Made by a program: the position numbers and the translations under genes. 64,000 nucleotides of DNA, from positions 107,031 to 171,030 of the forward strand of contig DJQA01000008.1 of the NCBI GenBank assembly GCA_002437495.1, in the 5' to 3' direction. The stretch is from Prevotellaceae bacterium UBA6398 (GTDB lineage Bacteria > Bacteroidota > Bacteroidia > Bacteroidales > Bacteroidaceae). This document shows positions 1 through 7,967 of the stretch, in pieces (position 1 is the first letter of the stretch; each line of letters begins with the position of its first letter). The notes under the pieces were generated by a model that worked only from the letters and a program-made list of their open reading frames with translations, did not search any database and had not been told where the DNA came from.

Positions 1-383
1 TTTTTTCCGGCCGCCATAACGTTTTATAAAGCATTAACTTACAAGCCATACCACAAACCTCGCCACTGCAAGAAATTCAAGTACTCAGCCGTCAATTAAA
101 AACTCCGTTTCAACGGTATATTCATGTTCATACGCCCATATTGCAAAGAAAAGGCCTCTTGAACCGACCTTATTTGACCATGAAGACTTTAAAAAATCAT
201 CCGCAACGCCTGCTTATGGGCATTGCGGATTGGATTTCCAAGCTATTTTGAGTTTTACCGGACAGCAATACACCAAAATACATACTTTGATGCAGCCCCT
301 TTATTATTTAACAGCCTGCGCATTATCGGCAGTTGCCATCATTATGCGGCATCTTGCCGTGCGCCTGCGTAACTACTCTTATT
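1..383. other. Gene-free left edge of the window
   Basis: No convincing coding sequence is seen on either strand. The only structure recognised is a hairpin with a T-run placed to terminate maeB (separate entry). The short open frames here lack a plausible start context and do not look like any family I know. Part of the stretch could be the upstream region of a gene beyond the left edge, but no TAnnTTTG box was found to support that. Confidence 0.6.
191..230 (-). terminator. Intrinsic terminator downstream of maeB
   Basis: Read on the minus strand, ATCCGCAATGCCC pairs with GGCGTTGCGGAT across a short loop, followed directly by GATTTTTTAAAG. The stem is about 12 bp with one weak pair. It lies about 150 nt beyond the maeB stop, so the 3' UTR would be long. 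Confidence 0.65.
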
Positions 384-2669
384 TCAATGCAACTTCTTTT
401 TCTCCACCAAGGCATCGATTACGGCAATAGCGGTTATGTTCACAATATCGCGCACGGAGCAGTCGGCATCTGTGAAATGTATAGGCTTTTTCAAACCCAT
501 TTGTATAGGACCTATTACCTCTGTGTCGGGATTTATTGCCTTTACCATATGATATGCGCAGTTTGCCGCATTGAGACACTGAAACACAAGTGTGTTCACC
601 TCTTTACCTTTCAGATTGTTGAACGGATATTTTCTGTCGCGCAACTCGCGGTTGAACGCATAAGACACTTGCATTTCTCCGTCAACGGCAAGGTCGGGGT
701 AGTTGCTGTGTAGATAGTCCACCGCATCGTGCATATGGCGAGGCCCGGATTCTTTGTCGCTGCCGAAATTCGAGTAGGAAACCATTGCTATTACAGGCTG
801 CCTATTGAAGAATCTTACCGTATGCGCACTCAGAAGCGCGAGGTCTACCATTGTGTCGGTATCAGGATGCGGATTTATCATAGTGTCGGCAATGAACAGT
901 GTGCCGCGTTTGGAATTTATGAGGTGCATGGTGCCAAAATGTTTGAACTGCGGGTTTATGCCGATAACTTCCCCGGCAATGCTCTTCACATCGTCTTTTT
1001 TTCCGGCGAGGCTTGTTATTAGAGCGTCAGCATCTCCGGCATCAACCATCATCATGCCGAAATAGTTGCGGTTGTATAGTTTGTCGTTGGCCTCTTCAAG
1101 TGTGCATCCGTTGCGCTGTTCACGTTCGTAGAGACGATTCGCATACTGCTCGCGAGTTTTATCGTGGTTCCCGTCGCGCAGATCTATTATATCCACGCCG
1201 TTCAGATTGAGATCGAGCGACTTTGCCTTTTCGGTTATTTCCCTTACGTTTCCCAGGAGTATGGGCTTGCATATTCCCTCTTTCAGAGCCTGCACTGCGG
1301 CTCGTATTATGCGGCTGTGCGTTCCGTTGACAAACACAACGCGTTGCGGGTCGCGGCGCGCGGTTTCATATAATGTGCGCGTGAACTTGCTTTCCTGCCC
1401 CATAAGTTCCTTAAGGCGCATGCGGTATGCTTTCCAGTCGGTTATGGGCTTGCGCGCCACCCCGCTTTCAATGGCTGCCTTTGCCACCGCCATTGACACT
1501 TCGGTTATGAGGCGCGGGTCAACCGGTTTGGGAATAAAGTAGTCGGGGCCGAAAGTAAAGTTGTTCACCGCGTATTCACGGTTAACTATGTCGGGAACCG
1601 GGCGTTTGGCAAGGTCTGCCAGCGCATGCACCGCCGCAATCTTCATTTCCTCGTTTATTGCCGTTGCTGCTGTGTCGAGCGCACCACGGAAAAGGTATGG
1701 GAAACAAAGCACGTTGTTTATCTGGTTTGGATAGTCGCTGCGCCCCGTTGATATCAGGCAGTCGGGGCGGGCTTCCTTCGCGTCTTCGTATGATATTTCG
1801 GGAACGGGGTTTGCCAGGGCGAATATTATCGGCGTTTCAGCCATGGTTTTCACCATTTCCTTGGAAAGTATGTTGCCCTTTGAAAGCCCCAAGAACACAT
1901 CTGCGTCTTTCACGGCCTCGGCAAGTGTGTGCACATCGGTGCGCGTGGTGGCGAATAGCTTTTTCTGCTCGGTTAGGTTGGGGCGGTCGGCGGTTATTAC
2001 TCCGTGGCTGTCGAGCATCACGATATTCTCGCGCCGTGCGCCGAGACTCACATATAATTTTGTACACGATATGGCAGCTGCGCCGGCGCCGCTTACCACA
2101 ATTTTCACGTCTTCTATTTTCTTTCCCGCAACCTCGAGGGCGTTAAGCAGACCTGCAGATGATATTATTGCGGTGCCGTGTTGGTCATCGTGCATCACGG
2201 GGATATCCAGTTCCTCTTTCAGTCTGCGTTCTATCTCAAAGCATTGCGGGGCTTTTATGTCTTCAAGGTTTATGCCGCCGAAAGTGGGAGCTATTGCTTT
2301 AACCGCCTCTATGAATTTCTCGGGGTCTTTTTCGTTAACTTCTATGTCGAAAGCGTCCACGCCGCCGTATATCTTGAACAGAAGGCTTTTGCCCTCCATA
2401 ACGGGCTTTCCCGCCACTGCTCCTATGTCTCCAAGTCCGAGCACGGCTGTGCCGTTTGAAATAACGGCAACAAGGTTACCTTTGTTTGTGTATTTGTATG
2501 CGTCGTCAGGATCTTTCTGTATCTCCAGGCATGGTTCGGCCACGCCCGGCGAATAGGCCAGCGACAAATCGTATTGTGTGCGGTAAGGCTTTGTGGGAAC
2601 TACCTCTATTTTGCCCGGTTTGCCTTTGGAATGGTATTCCAATGCGGCTTCTTTTGTAACCTTGATCAT
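384..2669 (-). CDS. maeB: NADP-dependent malic enzyme fused to a phosphotransacetylase-like domain
   Basis: It should decarboxylate malate to pyruvate with reduction of NAD(P), a cytosolic route to pyruvate and reducing power. The 761-residue length matches MaeB-type enzymes (about 760). An N-terminal malic domain carries SPGVAEPCLEI and the catalytic-site stretch MHDDQHGTAI. An NAD(P)-binding domain follows, with a VVSGAGAAA glycine-rich loop near residue 190. The C-terminal half (about 430-755) is a phosphate acetyl/butyryltransferase-like domain, known in this family to be regulatory rather than catalytic. The gene is monocistronic: a TAACTTTG box lies just upstream and a hairpin terminator downstream. 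NADP preference is a family expectation and was not read from residues. Confidence 0.95.
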   Translation of the reverse strand: MIKVTKEAALEYHSKGKPGKIEVVPTKPYRTQYDLSLAYSPGVAEPCLEIQKDPDDAYKYTNKGNLVAVISNGTAVLGLGDIGAVAGKPVMEGKSLLFKIYGGVDAFDIEVNEKDPEKFIEAVKAIAPTFGGINLEDIKAPQCFEIERRLKEELDIPVMHDDQHGTAIISSAGLLNALEVAGKKIEDVKIVVSGAGAAAISCTKLYVSLGARRENIVMLDSHGVITADRPNLTEQKKLFATTRTDVHTLAEAVKDADVFLGLSKGNILSKEMVKTMAETPIIFALANPVPEISYEDAKEARPDCLISTGRSDYPNQINNVLCFPYLFRGALDTAATAINEEMKIAAVHALADLAKRPVPDIVNREYAVNNFTFGPDYFIPKPVDPRLITEVSMAVAKAAIESGVARKPITDWKAYRMRLKELMGQESKFTRTLYETARRDPQRVVFVNGTHSRIIRAAVQALKEGICKPILLGNVREITEKAKSLDLNLNGVDIIDLRDGNHDKTREQYANRLYEREQRNGCTLEEANDKLYNRNYFGMMMVDAGDADALITSLAGKKDDVKSIAGEVIGINPQFKHFGTMHLINSKRGTLFIADTMINPHPDTDTMVDLALLSAHTVRFFNRQPVIAMVSYSNFGSDKESGPRHMHDAVDYLHSNYPDLAVDGEMQVSYAFNRELRDRKYPFNNLKGKEVNTLVFQCLNAANCAYHMVKAINPDTEVIGPIQMGLKKPIHFTDADCSVRDIVNITAIAVIDALVEKKKLH

Positions 2670-2709
2670 CGTCTTCTGTTTTTAATACATTCTTCTGTTT
2701 GATGCTCCA

Positions 2710-2717
2710 CAAAGTTA
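2710..2717 (-). promoter_or_regulatory. -7 promoter box of maeB
   Basis: The minus strand reads TAACTTTG, a perfect TAnnTTTG. It sits about 40 nt upstream of the maeB start. No good TTTG -33 box is found at 19-21 nt spacing, so this is a half match. Confidence 0.5.
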
Positions 2718-2906
2718 CGGTTTTTTGCAAAGTTTGTTTTTTAGCTGGCGACTTATTTTTAGCGCAAATGCGCAAACACAGACTATATGACAACTGTTTT
2801 TGCCAAACCGTGGAAATATAATCGATTTTGCGGCTTGCACCATTTGCAGGAGATGTTGCCAATACCTTGCGAACTTTAGCCGAACCTTACCTTATAACAA
2901 CTAACG

Positions 2907-2944
2907 CCGCCGCAAGGATTTTATTGTTCTTATCCCTGCGGCGG
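2907..2944 (-). terminator. Hairpin downstream of the Wzc-like gene
   Basis: On the minus strand CCGCCGCAGGGAT pairs with ATCCTTGCGGCGG around a loop of about 12 nt. The following bases (CGTTAGTTGTTATA) are only moderately U-rich. It begins about 30 nt after the stop codon. Confidence 0.55.
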
Positions 2945-2973
2945 TATGGTTTTATTGTTGTAGCGCTTGGCGC

Positions 2974-5493
2974 TTATTCGTCATCCTTGGATGCGTTGTG
3001 CAACTCGTTAACGTCTATTTTTTTGCTTCCGCCCACCGATTTTGTGCGCGTGCTTTCCCCGCCTTTCGCATCTTTGGCGGAATTGGAATTGCGCCTGTGT
3101 TCCCTGCCGCTTTCATCGCCATAGCCATAGCCGTAACCGTAGCCGTAGCCGTAACCGTAGCCGTAGCCGTAGCCATACTTGTTGCGAACGCTTGCGTTTA
3201 TTACCACGGCGAGATTGCGGAACTTATTGCTCTTGTACATCTTGTCGATTTCGGCAAGGAAACGCTTGTCTTCAACGCCTATACGCACCACATAGAGTGT
3301 CAGTTCCACTACACGGTTGATTATTCCCGCATCGGCAACGGCCATTGCGGGCGTGGTGTCGTATATAACATAGTCGTACCGCGCCTTAAGCTCATCGTTA
3401 AGTTCCTCCAGCCTACGGCTCATGAGCAGTTCGGTTGGGTTGGGCGGGGTTATGCCTGCCGGCAGGTAGTCAACATTCTTGCCCACGCCGTCTGTCTTTA
3501 TTAGCGAGTCAAGGTTGCACATGTCGTCGTTCAAATAGGTTGTAAGTCCCTCTTTACCGCCAATAATTTTGGAATTGGTACGCTTTCGTATGTCGGCGTC
3601 AACGAGTACCACCTTTTTGCCTGCCACTCCGAGAATCAAGGCAAGGTTGCGCGACACGAACGACTTTCCGCTACCGGGCGTTGACGAGGTAAACATCATC
3701 ACCTTTGAGCGTTTCTTCATGAAGTTGAGATTGTAGCGCAACATTCTGAACGCCTCGCTCACGGCGTTGTAGTTGGCGCCGGCGTGCGAGCGGTCGATAA
3801 ACTTGCTGTTTTCGTCGCTCTCTTTCCACAACGGTATGTCGCCCAAAATCGGTGCGGAGCAGCCTTCTTCCACGTCCTTGCGGCTGCGCACCTTGGTGTC
3901 GAGCGTTATCATCATCCATAATACCGATGCGGGCAAGGCAAGACCTATTACGAGCCCCACCATCATTATCATGGCGCTTTTGGGCGAAACGGGTACGGCA
4001 CGCCCATATGGAGTTTCGATTATGTTTACGTTGGCTTCGGTAACGGCAAGCTGCAACGCCACCTCCTCACGTTTGTTGAGCAGATATATGTAAAGTTCTT
4101 CCTTTACCTTGCGCTGGCGCTCTATGTCGCCCGCCGATTTCTGCTTTTGCGGAACAGAGGATATGCTTGAGTTTATGCTTCCGAGCACTGCGTTTGCCTG
4201 GCGCAGTTTTACGTTAACGGTGCTTATATAGTTTTCCACCGTTTTGGTTATAACGGAGTGTGTGGCCTTAAGGCGTTCCAAGGCATCGCGCACAACGGGC
4301 GATGCGGTGCCGGCGTTGTCTGAAAGCCGGTTGTAGTTCATCACAAGTTCGTTGTACTGGGTTATGCCGTCGATAAGTCCCGTGTTGTTTATTTCGCCCA
4401 GTGAAGGTATTACCTCGTAGTTGCCGCCGGCTTGCTGGCTCAAGTAGTCGCGCAGGAAAAGCCCCACGTTTTTCTCGCTTTCGAGCGCCATTACCTGCTG
4501 ACGCGCCTCGTTGCTTTGGTCAAGGTATATCGTGGCGTTCTTGTCGAAGTCTATAAGATCGTTGCTCTGCTTGAACGAAGCCATACGGTCCTCTGTGCTG
4601 TTCAGGTCGCTGCCTATGAGCATTATTCTTTGCGTGAGGAACTTGTCGGCGTTCATCGACTGCTTGTTCTTGTTCTCCACAATATCATCCTTATATGCTT
4701 CGAGCAGGCCTGCGAGTATGTCATCGGCGCGTTTAACGTTTGCATCGCGGCACGACACGAATATAAGGTTGCTCATCTTGTCTTTGCCCTGCGTGGTTAC
4801 GTTTATGCCCTTGGCAAACTTTATTGCCGCATCTTCCTGGCTTAAGCGCCCAACGTTTATGGTGCGATTAATGTATTTACGGAACGTCCCTGCGTTTTTT
4901 TCCACAAGCACTGCACCTGCCGGAGTTGCTATTGCCTTTCCGAACTGCGCCGTGCATTCGAAGTCATACTTGTTGTCGCCCACACTCACGTTGTTTATGC
5001 GGAAACTCCGAGGCGATTCTATCTCTATGTCTAAGTTAACGTTGCCTGAAAAGGGCTTGAAGAACGTAACCTTTACGGGGCTTTGCTTGTAGAGGAAACA
5101 CGGCCTTAGACCTATGTGTGTGGAATAGTCTATGTCGAGGTTCAGTCTCTGCACAACCTTACGCATAAGTCTGTTCGACTTCAGCACATATGTTTCGTCT
5201 TGCAATGCGCCATTGGCGCCTATTCCGTTAAGCAGCATCAATGCCGACATGTCGCGCGGGTTCTTGTCATCATCGTTTTTTACCGATATTATTGACGACC
5301 GCTCGTAGTATCGCGGCTGCTTGGCCTGGAAGAGGTATGCGAGCAGCACGCACGCGCTAACGGATACCAGAAACCATTTCCAGTTTGCCGCAAACACGTG
5401 AAGCGCGTTCATAACCATTGGCAAAAAATCGTTGTTCTTGTCGTCTTCGGGGGATATGTACGAATTGTTCTGTTGCGGATTAAGGTTTTCCAT
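2974..5493 (-). CDS. Wzc-like polysaccharide co-polymerase / tyrosine autokinase
   Basis: This is an inner-membrane protein that should control chain length and export of a capsular or exopolysaccharide together with the Wza-like partner encoded just upstream. The 839 residues comprise a first membrane segment near 38-55, a long periplasmic Wzz/GNVR-type region, a second membrane segment near 508-530 and a cytoplasmic BY-kinase domain. The kinase shows Walker A (STPGSGKS, about 603-610), Walker A' (VLVDADIRK) and Walker B (YVIYDTTPA). The tyrosine-rich tail normally autophosphorylated in this family is an uninterrupted run of ten Tyr-Gly pairs at about residues 773-792. It is 7 nt downstream of the Wza-like gene, so co-transcribed. 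No glycosyltransferases are in the window, so the polymer cannot be named. Confidence 0.93.
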   Translation of the reverse strand: MENLNPQQNNSYISPEDDKNNDFLPMVMNALHVFAANWKWFLVSVSACVLLAYLFQAKQPRYYERSSIISVKNDDDKNPRDMSALMLLNGIGANGALQDETYVLKSNRLMRKVVQRLNLDIDYSTHIGLRPCFLYKQSPVKVTFFKPFSGNVNLDIEIESPRSFRINNVSVGDNKYDFECTAQFGKAIATPAGAVLVEKNAGTFRKYINRTINVGRLSQEDAAIKFAKGINVTTQGKDKMSNLIFVSCRDANVKRADDILAGLLEAYKDDIVENKNKQSMNADKFLTQRIMLIGSDLNSTEDRMASFKQSNDLIDFDKNATIYLDQSNEARQQVMALESEKNVGLFLRDYLSQQAGGNYEVIPSLGEINNTGLIDGITQYNELVMNYNRLSDNAGTASPVVRDALERLKATHSVITKTVENYISTVNVKLRQANAVLGSINSSISSVPQKQKSAGDIERQRKVKEELYIYLLNKREEVALQLAVTEANVNIIETPYGRAVPVSPKSAMIMMVGLVIGLALPASVLWMMITLDTKVRSRKDVEEGCSAPILGDIPLWKESDENSKFIDRSHAGANYNAVSEAFRMLRYNLNFMKKRSKVMMFTSSTPGSGKSFVSRNLALILGVAGKKVVLVDADIRKRTNSKIIGGKEGLTTYLNDDMCNLDSLIKTDGVGKNVDYLPAGITPPNPTELLMSRRLEELNDELKARYDYVIYDTTPAMAVADAGIINRVVELTLYVVRIGVEDKRFLAEIDKMYKSNKFRNLAVVINASVRNKYGYGYGYGYGYGYGYGYGYGDESGREHRRNSNSAKDAKGGESTRTKSVGGSKKIDVNELHNASKDDE
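3121..3177 (-). repeat. 6-bp tandem repeat encoding the (Tyr-Gly)10 tail
   Basis: Nine consecutive hexamers (GGC/GGT + TAC/TAT on the coding strand) plus a flanking TAT encode alternating Tyr and Gly. Only third codon positions vary. An in-frame 6-bp microsatellite can gain or lose Tyr-Gly units by slippage without breaking the frame. Confidence 0.9.
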
Positions 5494-5500
5494 TCTGCTT

Positions 5501-6307
5501 TTATTTTGTGAGGGCGATTATGAGCGATGCTATGGATGTACCGAAACCGAGCAGTGTGCCTGCAAGGCCAAGGTAAAGGTAGCCTGAGCTGCCTTTTATT
5601 TTTACCGACTTGTTTGATTCCACATAAACTATGTCGTTTTGGTGCATGTAGTATGCCGGAGAGTTGAAAACACTTTCCGGGTCGGTAAGGTCAACCTTGA
5701 ACGTCTGCCTATGCCCGTTTTCCTCGCGTATAACGAGTACATTCTTGCGTATGGCAGAGCTGTTCAAGTCGCCCGAGCGACCTATGGCCTCCAAAAGAGT
5801 GAGCCTTTCGCCCGTGTAGCTTTGTGTTCCGGGGTTTTTAACATCGCCCAGCACGGTTACCTTGAAGCTCATTATTTTGGTGGTAACCTTTGCATCCTTC
5901 ATAAGCCCCTCGCTTATCATTCTGTTTTGAAGATTCTCCGAAAGCTTGGCCACGGTAAGCCCCGCAGCTTTTACCCTGCCGAATATCGGGAAATCTATAT
6001 ACCCGTCTTTCGACACCACGAAGAATGTATAACTGCTGTTAGCCGTGCTGCTTGTTGTCATTCCGGGCTGCAATCCTATCAGCCGCAGGTTTGTAAACGG
6101 CTTGATCAGGTCTTCGTCCTGCGAGCTTATGTATATGGCCAACTGGTCATCGGGCTGTATTTTCAGAGTGTAGTTGTTTTCCAAACTAACGCCGCCGGCG
6201 TAGGTTTTTTCCGCGCCTTGCAGGTAAGTCATCGACTTGTTCGAACCACATGATGAGCCCAAAATCATTATCAACAGCAGGGATGCGAGCAACGTGTACC
6301 TATGCAT
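5501..6307 (-). CDS. Wza-like polysaccharide export lipoprotein
   Basis: It should be the outer-membrane export component partnered with the Wzc-like kinase encoded 7 nt downstream. The 268 residues begin with a lipoprotein signal (LGSSC, Cys20). A Poly_export domain follows (LKIQPDDQLAIYISSQDEDL), then an SLBB-type segment (VTVLGDVKNPGTQSY ... LLEAIGRSGDL). A hydrophobic C-terminal segment rich in Gly and Leu may be the outer-membrane anchor. It is shorter than E. coli Wza (about 379), as is usual for Bacteroidetes versions. It is the first gene of the pair, with a TAACTTTG box about 60 nt upstream. Confidence 0.9.
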   Translation of the reverse strand: MHRYTLLASLLLIMILGSSCGSNKSMTYLQGAEKTYAGGVSLENNYTLKIQPDDQLAIYISSQDEDLIKPFTNLRLIGLQPGMTTSSTANSSYTFFVVSKDGYIDFPIFGRVKAAGLTVAKLSENLQNRMISEGLMKDAKVTTKIMSFKVTVLGDVKNPGTQSYTGERLTLLEAIGRSGDLNSSAIRKNVLVIREENGHRQTFKVDLTDPESVFNSPAYYMHQNDIVYVESNKSVKIKGSSGYLYLGLAGTLLGFGTSIASLIIALTK

Positions 6308-6366
6308 TTTTCAGTATTGTTTTTGTTATTGCAAAAAATCGGATATCCACTATGTATATTCATTTG

Positions 6367-6374
6367 CAAAGTTA
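6367..6374 (-). promoter_or_regulatory. -7 promoter box of the wza-wzc pair
   Basis: The minus strand reads TAACTTTG, a perfect TAnnTTTG, giving a 5' UTR of roughly 50 nt. The -33 side is weak (a TTAG-like match at about 21 nt). The palindromic array at 6473-6616 lies immediately further upstream. Confidence 0.5.
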
Positions 6375-6472
6375 ATCATTTTTACCTTGCCATTGCTAAA
6401 CCGATAGCTTTTTTTGCAGATATTAGTTTACGCACACTGCTTATGTTCGTATCGTGCCTGCTCGCACATACG

Positions 6473-6616
6473 GAAAAAACCACATGGGACATAGAAAAAA
6501 CCACGTGGGACGTAGAAAAAACTATGTCCCATGTAGAAAAAATTATATCAGACATAATTAAAACTACACAGGACCTTTTTTTGCTGTTTCCATACAATTG
6601 AAACCCAAAAACTTAC
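6473..6616 (+). repeat. Palindromic 21-nt array element, copy A
   Basis: This 414-bp gap lies between rmuC and the wza-like gene. Four complete 21-nt units start at 6473, 6494, 6515 and 6536, each GAAAAA plus a 15-nt near-palindrome. A linker ATTAAA, a terminal unit (CTACACAGGAC), a T-tract and the family tail follow. Unit 1 (CCACATGGGACATAG) is nearly the reverse complement of unit 3 (CTATGTCCCATGTAG). The T-tract end points away from the wza promoter, antisense to it. The rest of the gap holds the wza promoter box and the rmuC terminator candidate. Confidence 0.85.
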
Positions 6617-6665
6617 ACCGCGCATCCTAAAACCGAACAACCCGCTGCAAATCAGCCGGTTGTGC

Positions 6666-6723
6666 AAAAACGCCGCCTTCTTGGGCAAAACACGCCTGCC
6701 CACCGTTATGCCTAAGCGTTTTT
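6666..6723 (-). terminator. Possible terminator overlapping the rmuC stop
   Basis: On the minus strand TAAAAACGC, which includes the stop codon, pairs with GCGTTTTTG about 50 nt on. An inner TGGGCA/TGCCCA stem sits inside. The U-run is part of the outer stem. It could terminate rmuC, but the large loop makes it uncertain. Confidence 0.4.
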
Positions 6724-7963
6724 ACTCGTCCGTGGAGGGCAGCGCGGCGTGGCGGGCGTCTTTTTGTGCGCCGAATTTAAGCAGTTTGTTTGCGGAAGAG
6801 GTGATGCTTCTCCCCGACGGCTGCGCCATGGTGCGCACTTCGTCAAAGGCCTCGCGCGTTTTTCTCAGGCATGCATCGGCTTTGTCGAGCCTTTCGCACA
6901 GCATCTGCACCCGGCTCACCATTTCGTTGGCCACGGCTATTATCCTGTCCTGGTTTTCTGCCTGGCGCATCTGTTTCCAGCTTATCTCCAGTATTCTTAA
7001 GAGGGCATACATGTTTTGCGAGCCTGTTATAAGCACACCGTCGTTATAGGCATCGCGCCACAGGGCAGCATCGTTTGATAGCGCAAGCTGCAACGCCCCT
7101 TCGCTGAACACGTACATTATAACGAAATCCAAACGCGCCGAACCCTTTGGCATGAATTTGCTATAGTCTTTCGATTTCAGTTCCTTTACGTGGCTGCGCA
7201 TGGAGGCGATGTGGCGTTTCAAGGCTTCGGCGCGCGCTTTGTCATCGTTGGCGTTACGGTAATCTTCAAAAGCCTTGAACGACATTTTGGAGTCGATAAC
7301 CACATCGCGCCTGTCGGGAAAATGGAGTATGACATCGGGTATCATTCTGCGCCCTGTTTCGTTGTCTTTTACAACGTTGCCCTTTTCGTCCCTGAGTGTC
7401 TGCTGCGTTTCATACTCCAAACCTTCGGTTAGTTCCATGCTGTCAAGAAGTTCCTTAAGCTTCAATTCCCCGAAATTGCCCTGCGCTTTGTTCTCGCCTG
7501 TAAGTGCCGATGCAAGGCGGTCGGCACACTCGCCCACCGACTTTGTCTGCTCAAAGCTGTGGTTTATGGCTGTTTGCAGGCTGGCCATCGTTTTCGACTG
7601 CTCGAGCTTGCTGTGCTCCACAGCCTCTTTCATCTGCGCTATGTTTGCATTAAGAGGATTGAGTATTGCCGCAAGCTGCTCCTTGTTTGCCGCCGAAAGT
7701 TGTTCCTGCCTTTTTGCAAGAATTTCCTCGGACGATGCACGCAGTTGCTCGGTTATAAGCTTCATCTGCCCATCGAACTGCTCCTTTTGACGCTCTTTCA
7801 GAAGTTCGAGGTTGCGGTTATATTGTTCACCAAGTTCTCTTGCCTTTTGCGCCTCCATGTCGCGCCCCACGGTGAGCGCGGATATTTTGGCGGAGCTGCG
7901 GCTGTGGCTTATAAGGAAGCCTATAAGCAGTCCGGCTGCCAGGGCGAGTATTGCAGCTATCAT
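6722..7963 (-). CDS. rmuC: RmuC-family DNA recombination protein
   Basis: RmuC proteins limit recombination at inverted repeats and carry a restriction-endonuclease-like fold; the biochemical role is poorly defined. The 413 residues begin with a membrane segment (about 1-17), then a long glutamine- and glutamate-rich coiled coil (about 25-120). The RmuC domain follows, with GNFGELKLKELLDS, a PDVILHFPDRRDVVIDSK core carrying the conserved acidic and lysine residues, and the FVIMYVFSEGALQLAL region. Length fits the family (about 400-500). It is last in a minus-strand run, starting 4 nt after the CotH gene stops, so it is probably co-transcribed with that gene and the S41 protease. Confidence 0.92.
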   Translation of the reverse strand: MIAAILALAAGLLIGFLISHSRSSAKISALTVGRDMEAQKARELGEQYNRNLELLKERQKEQFDGQMKLITEQLRASSEEILAKRQEQLSAANKEQLAAILNPLNANIAQMKEAVEHSKLEQSKTMASLQTAINHSFEQTKSVGECADRLASALTGENKAQGNFGELKLKELLDSMELTEGLEYETQQTLRDEKGNVVKDNETGRRMIPDVILHFPDRRDVVIDSKMSFKAFEDYRNANDDKARAEALKRHIASMRSHVKELKSKDYSKFMPKGSARLDFVIMYVFSEGALQLALSNDAALWRDAYNDGVLITGSQNMYALLRILEISWKQMRQAENQDRIIAVANEMVSRVQMLCERLDKADACLRKTREAFDEVRTMAQPSGRSITSSANKLLKFGAQKDARHAALPSTDE

Positions 7964-7967
7964 AAGT

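Larger units (their letters stand above)
2670..2973. other. Intergenic gap between maeB and the polysaccharide export pair
   Basis: The 304-bp gap holds the maeB promoter box on its left side and the hairpin that ends the wza-wzc transcript on its right side. No further gene or repeat is seen. Confidence 0.6.

Noticed and set aside
2974..6307. A capsule biosynthesis cluster
   Set aside because: Only the export/kinase pair is present. No glycosyltransferase, flippase or sugar-nucleotide gene is nearby, so no cluster is claimed.
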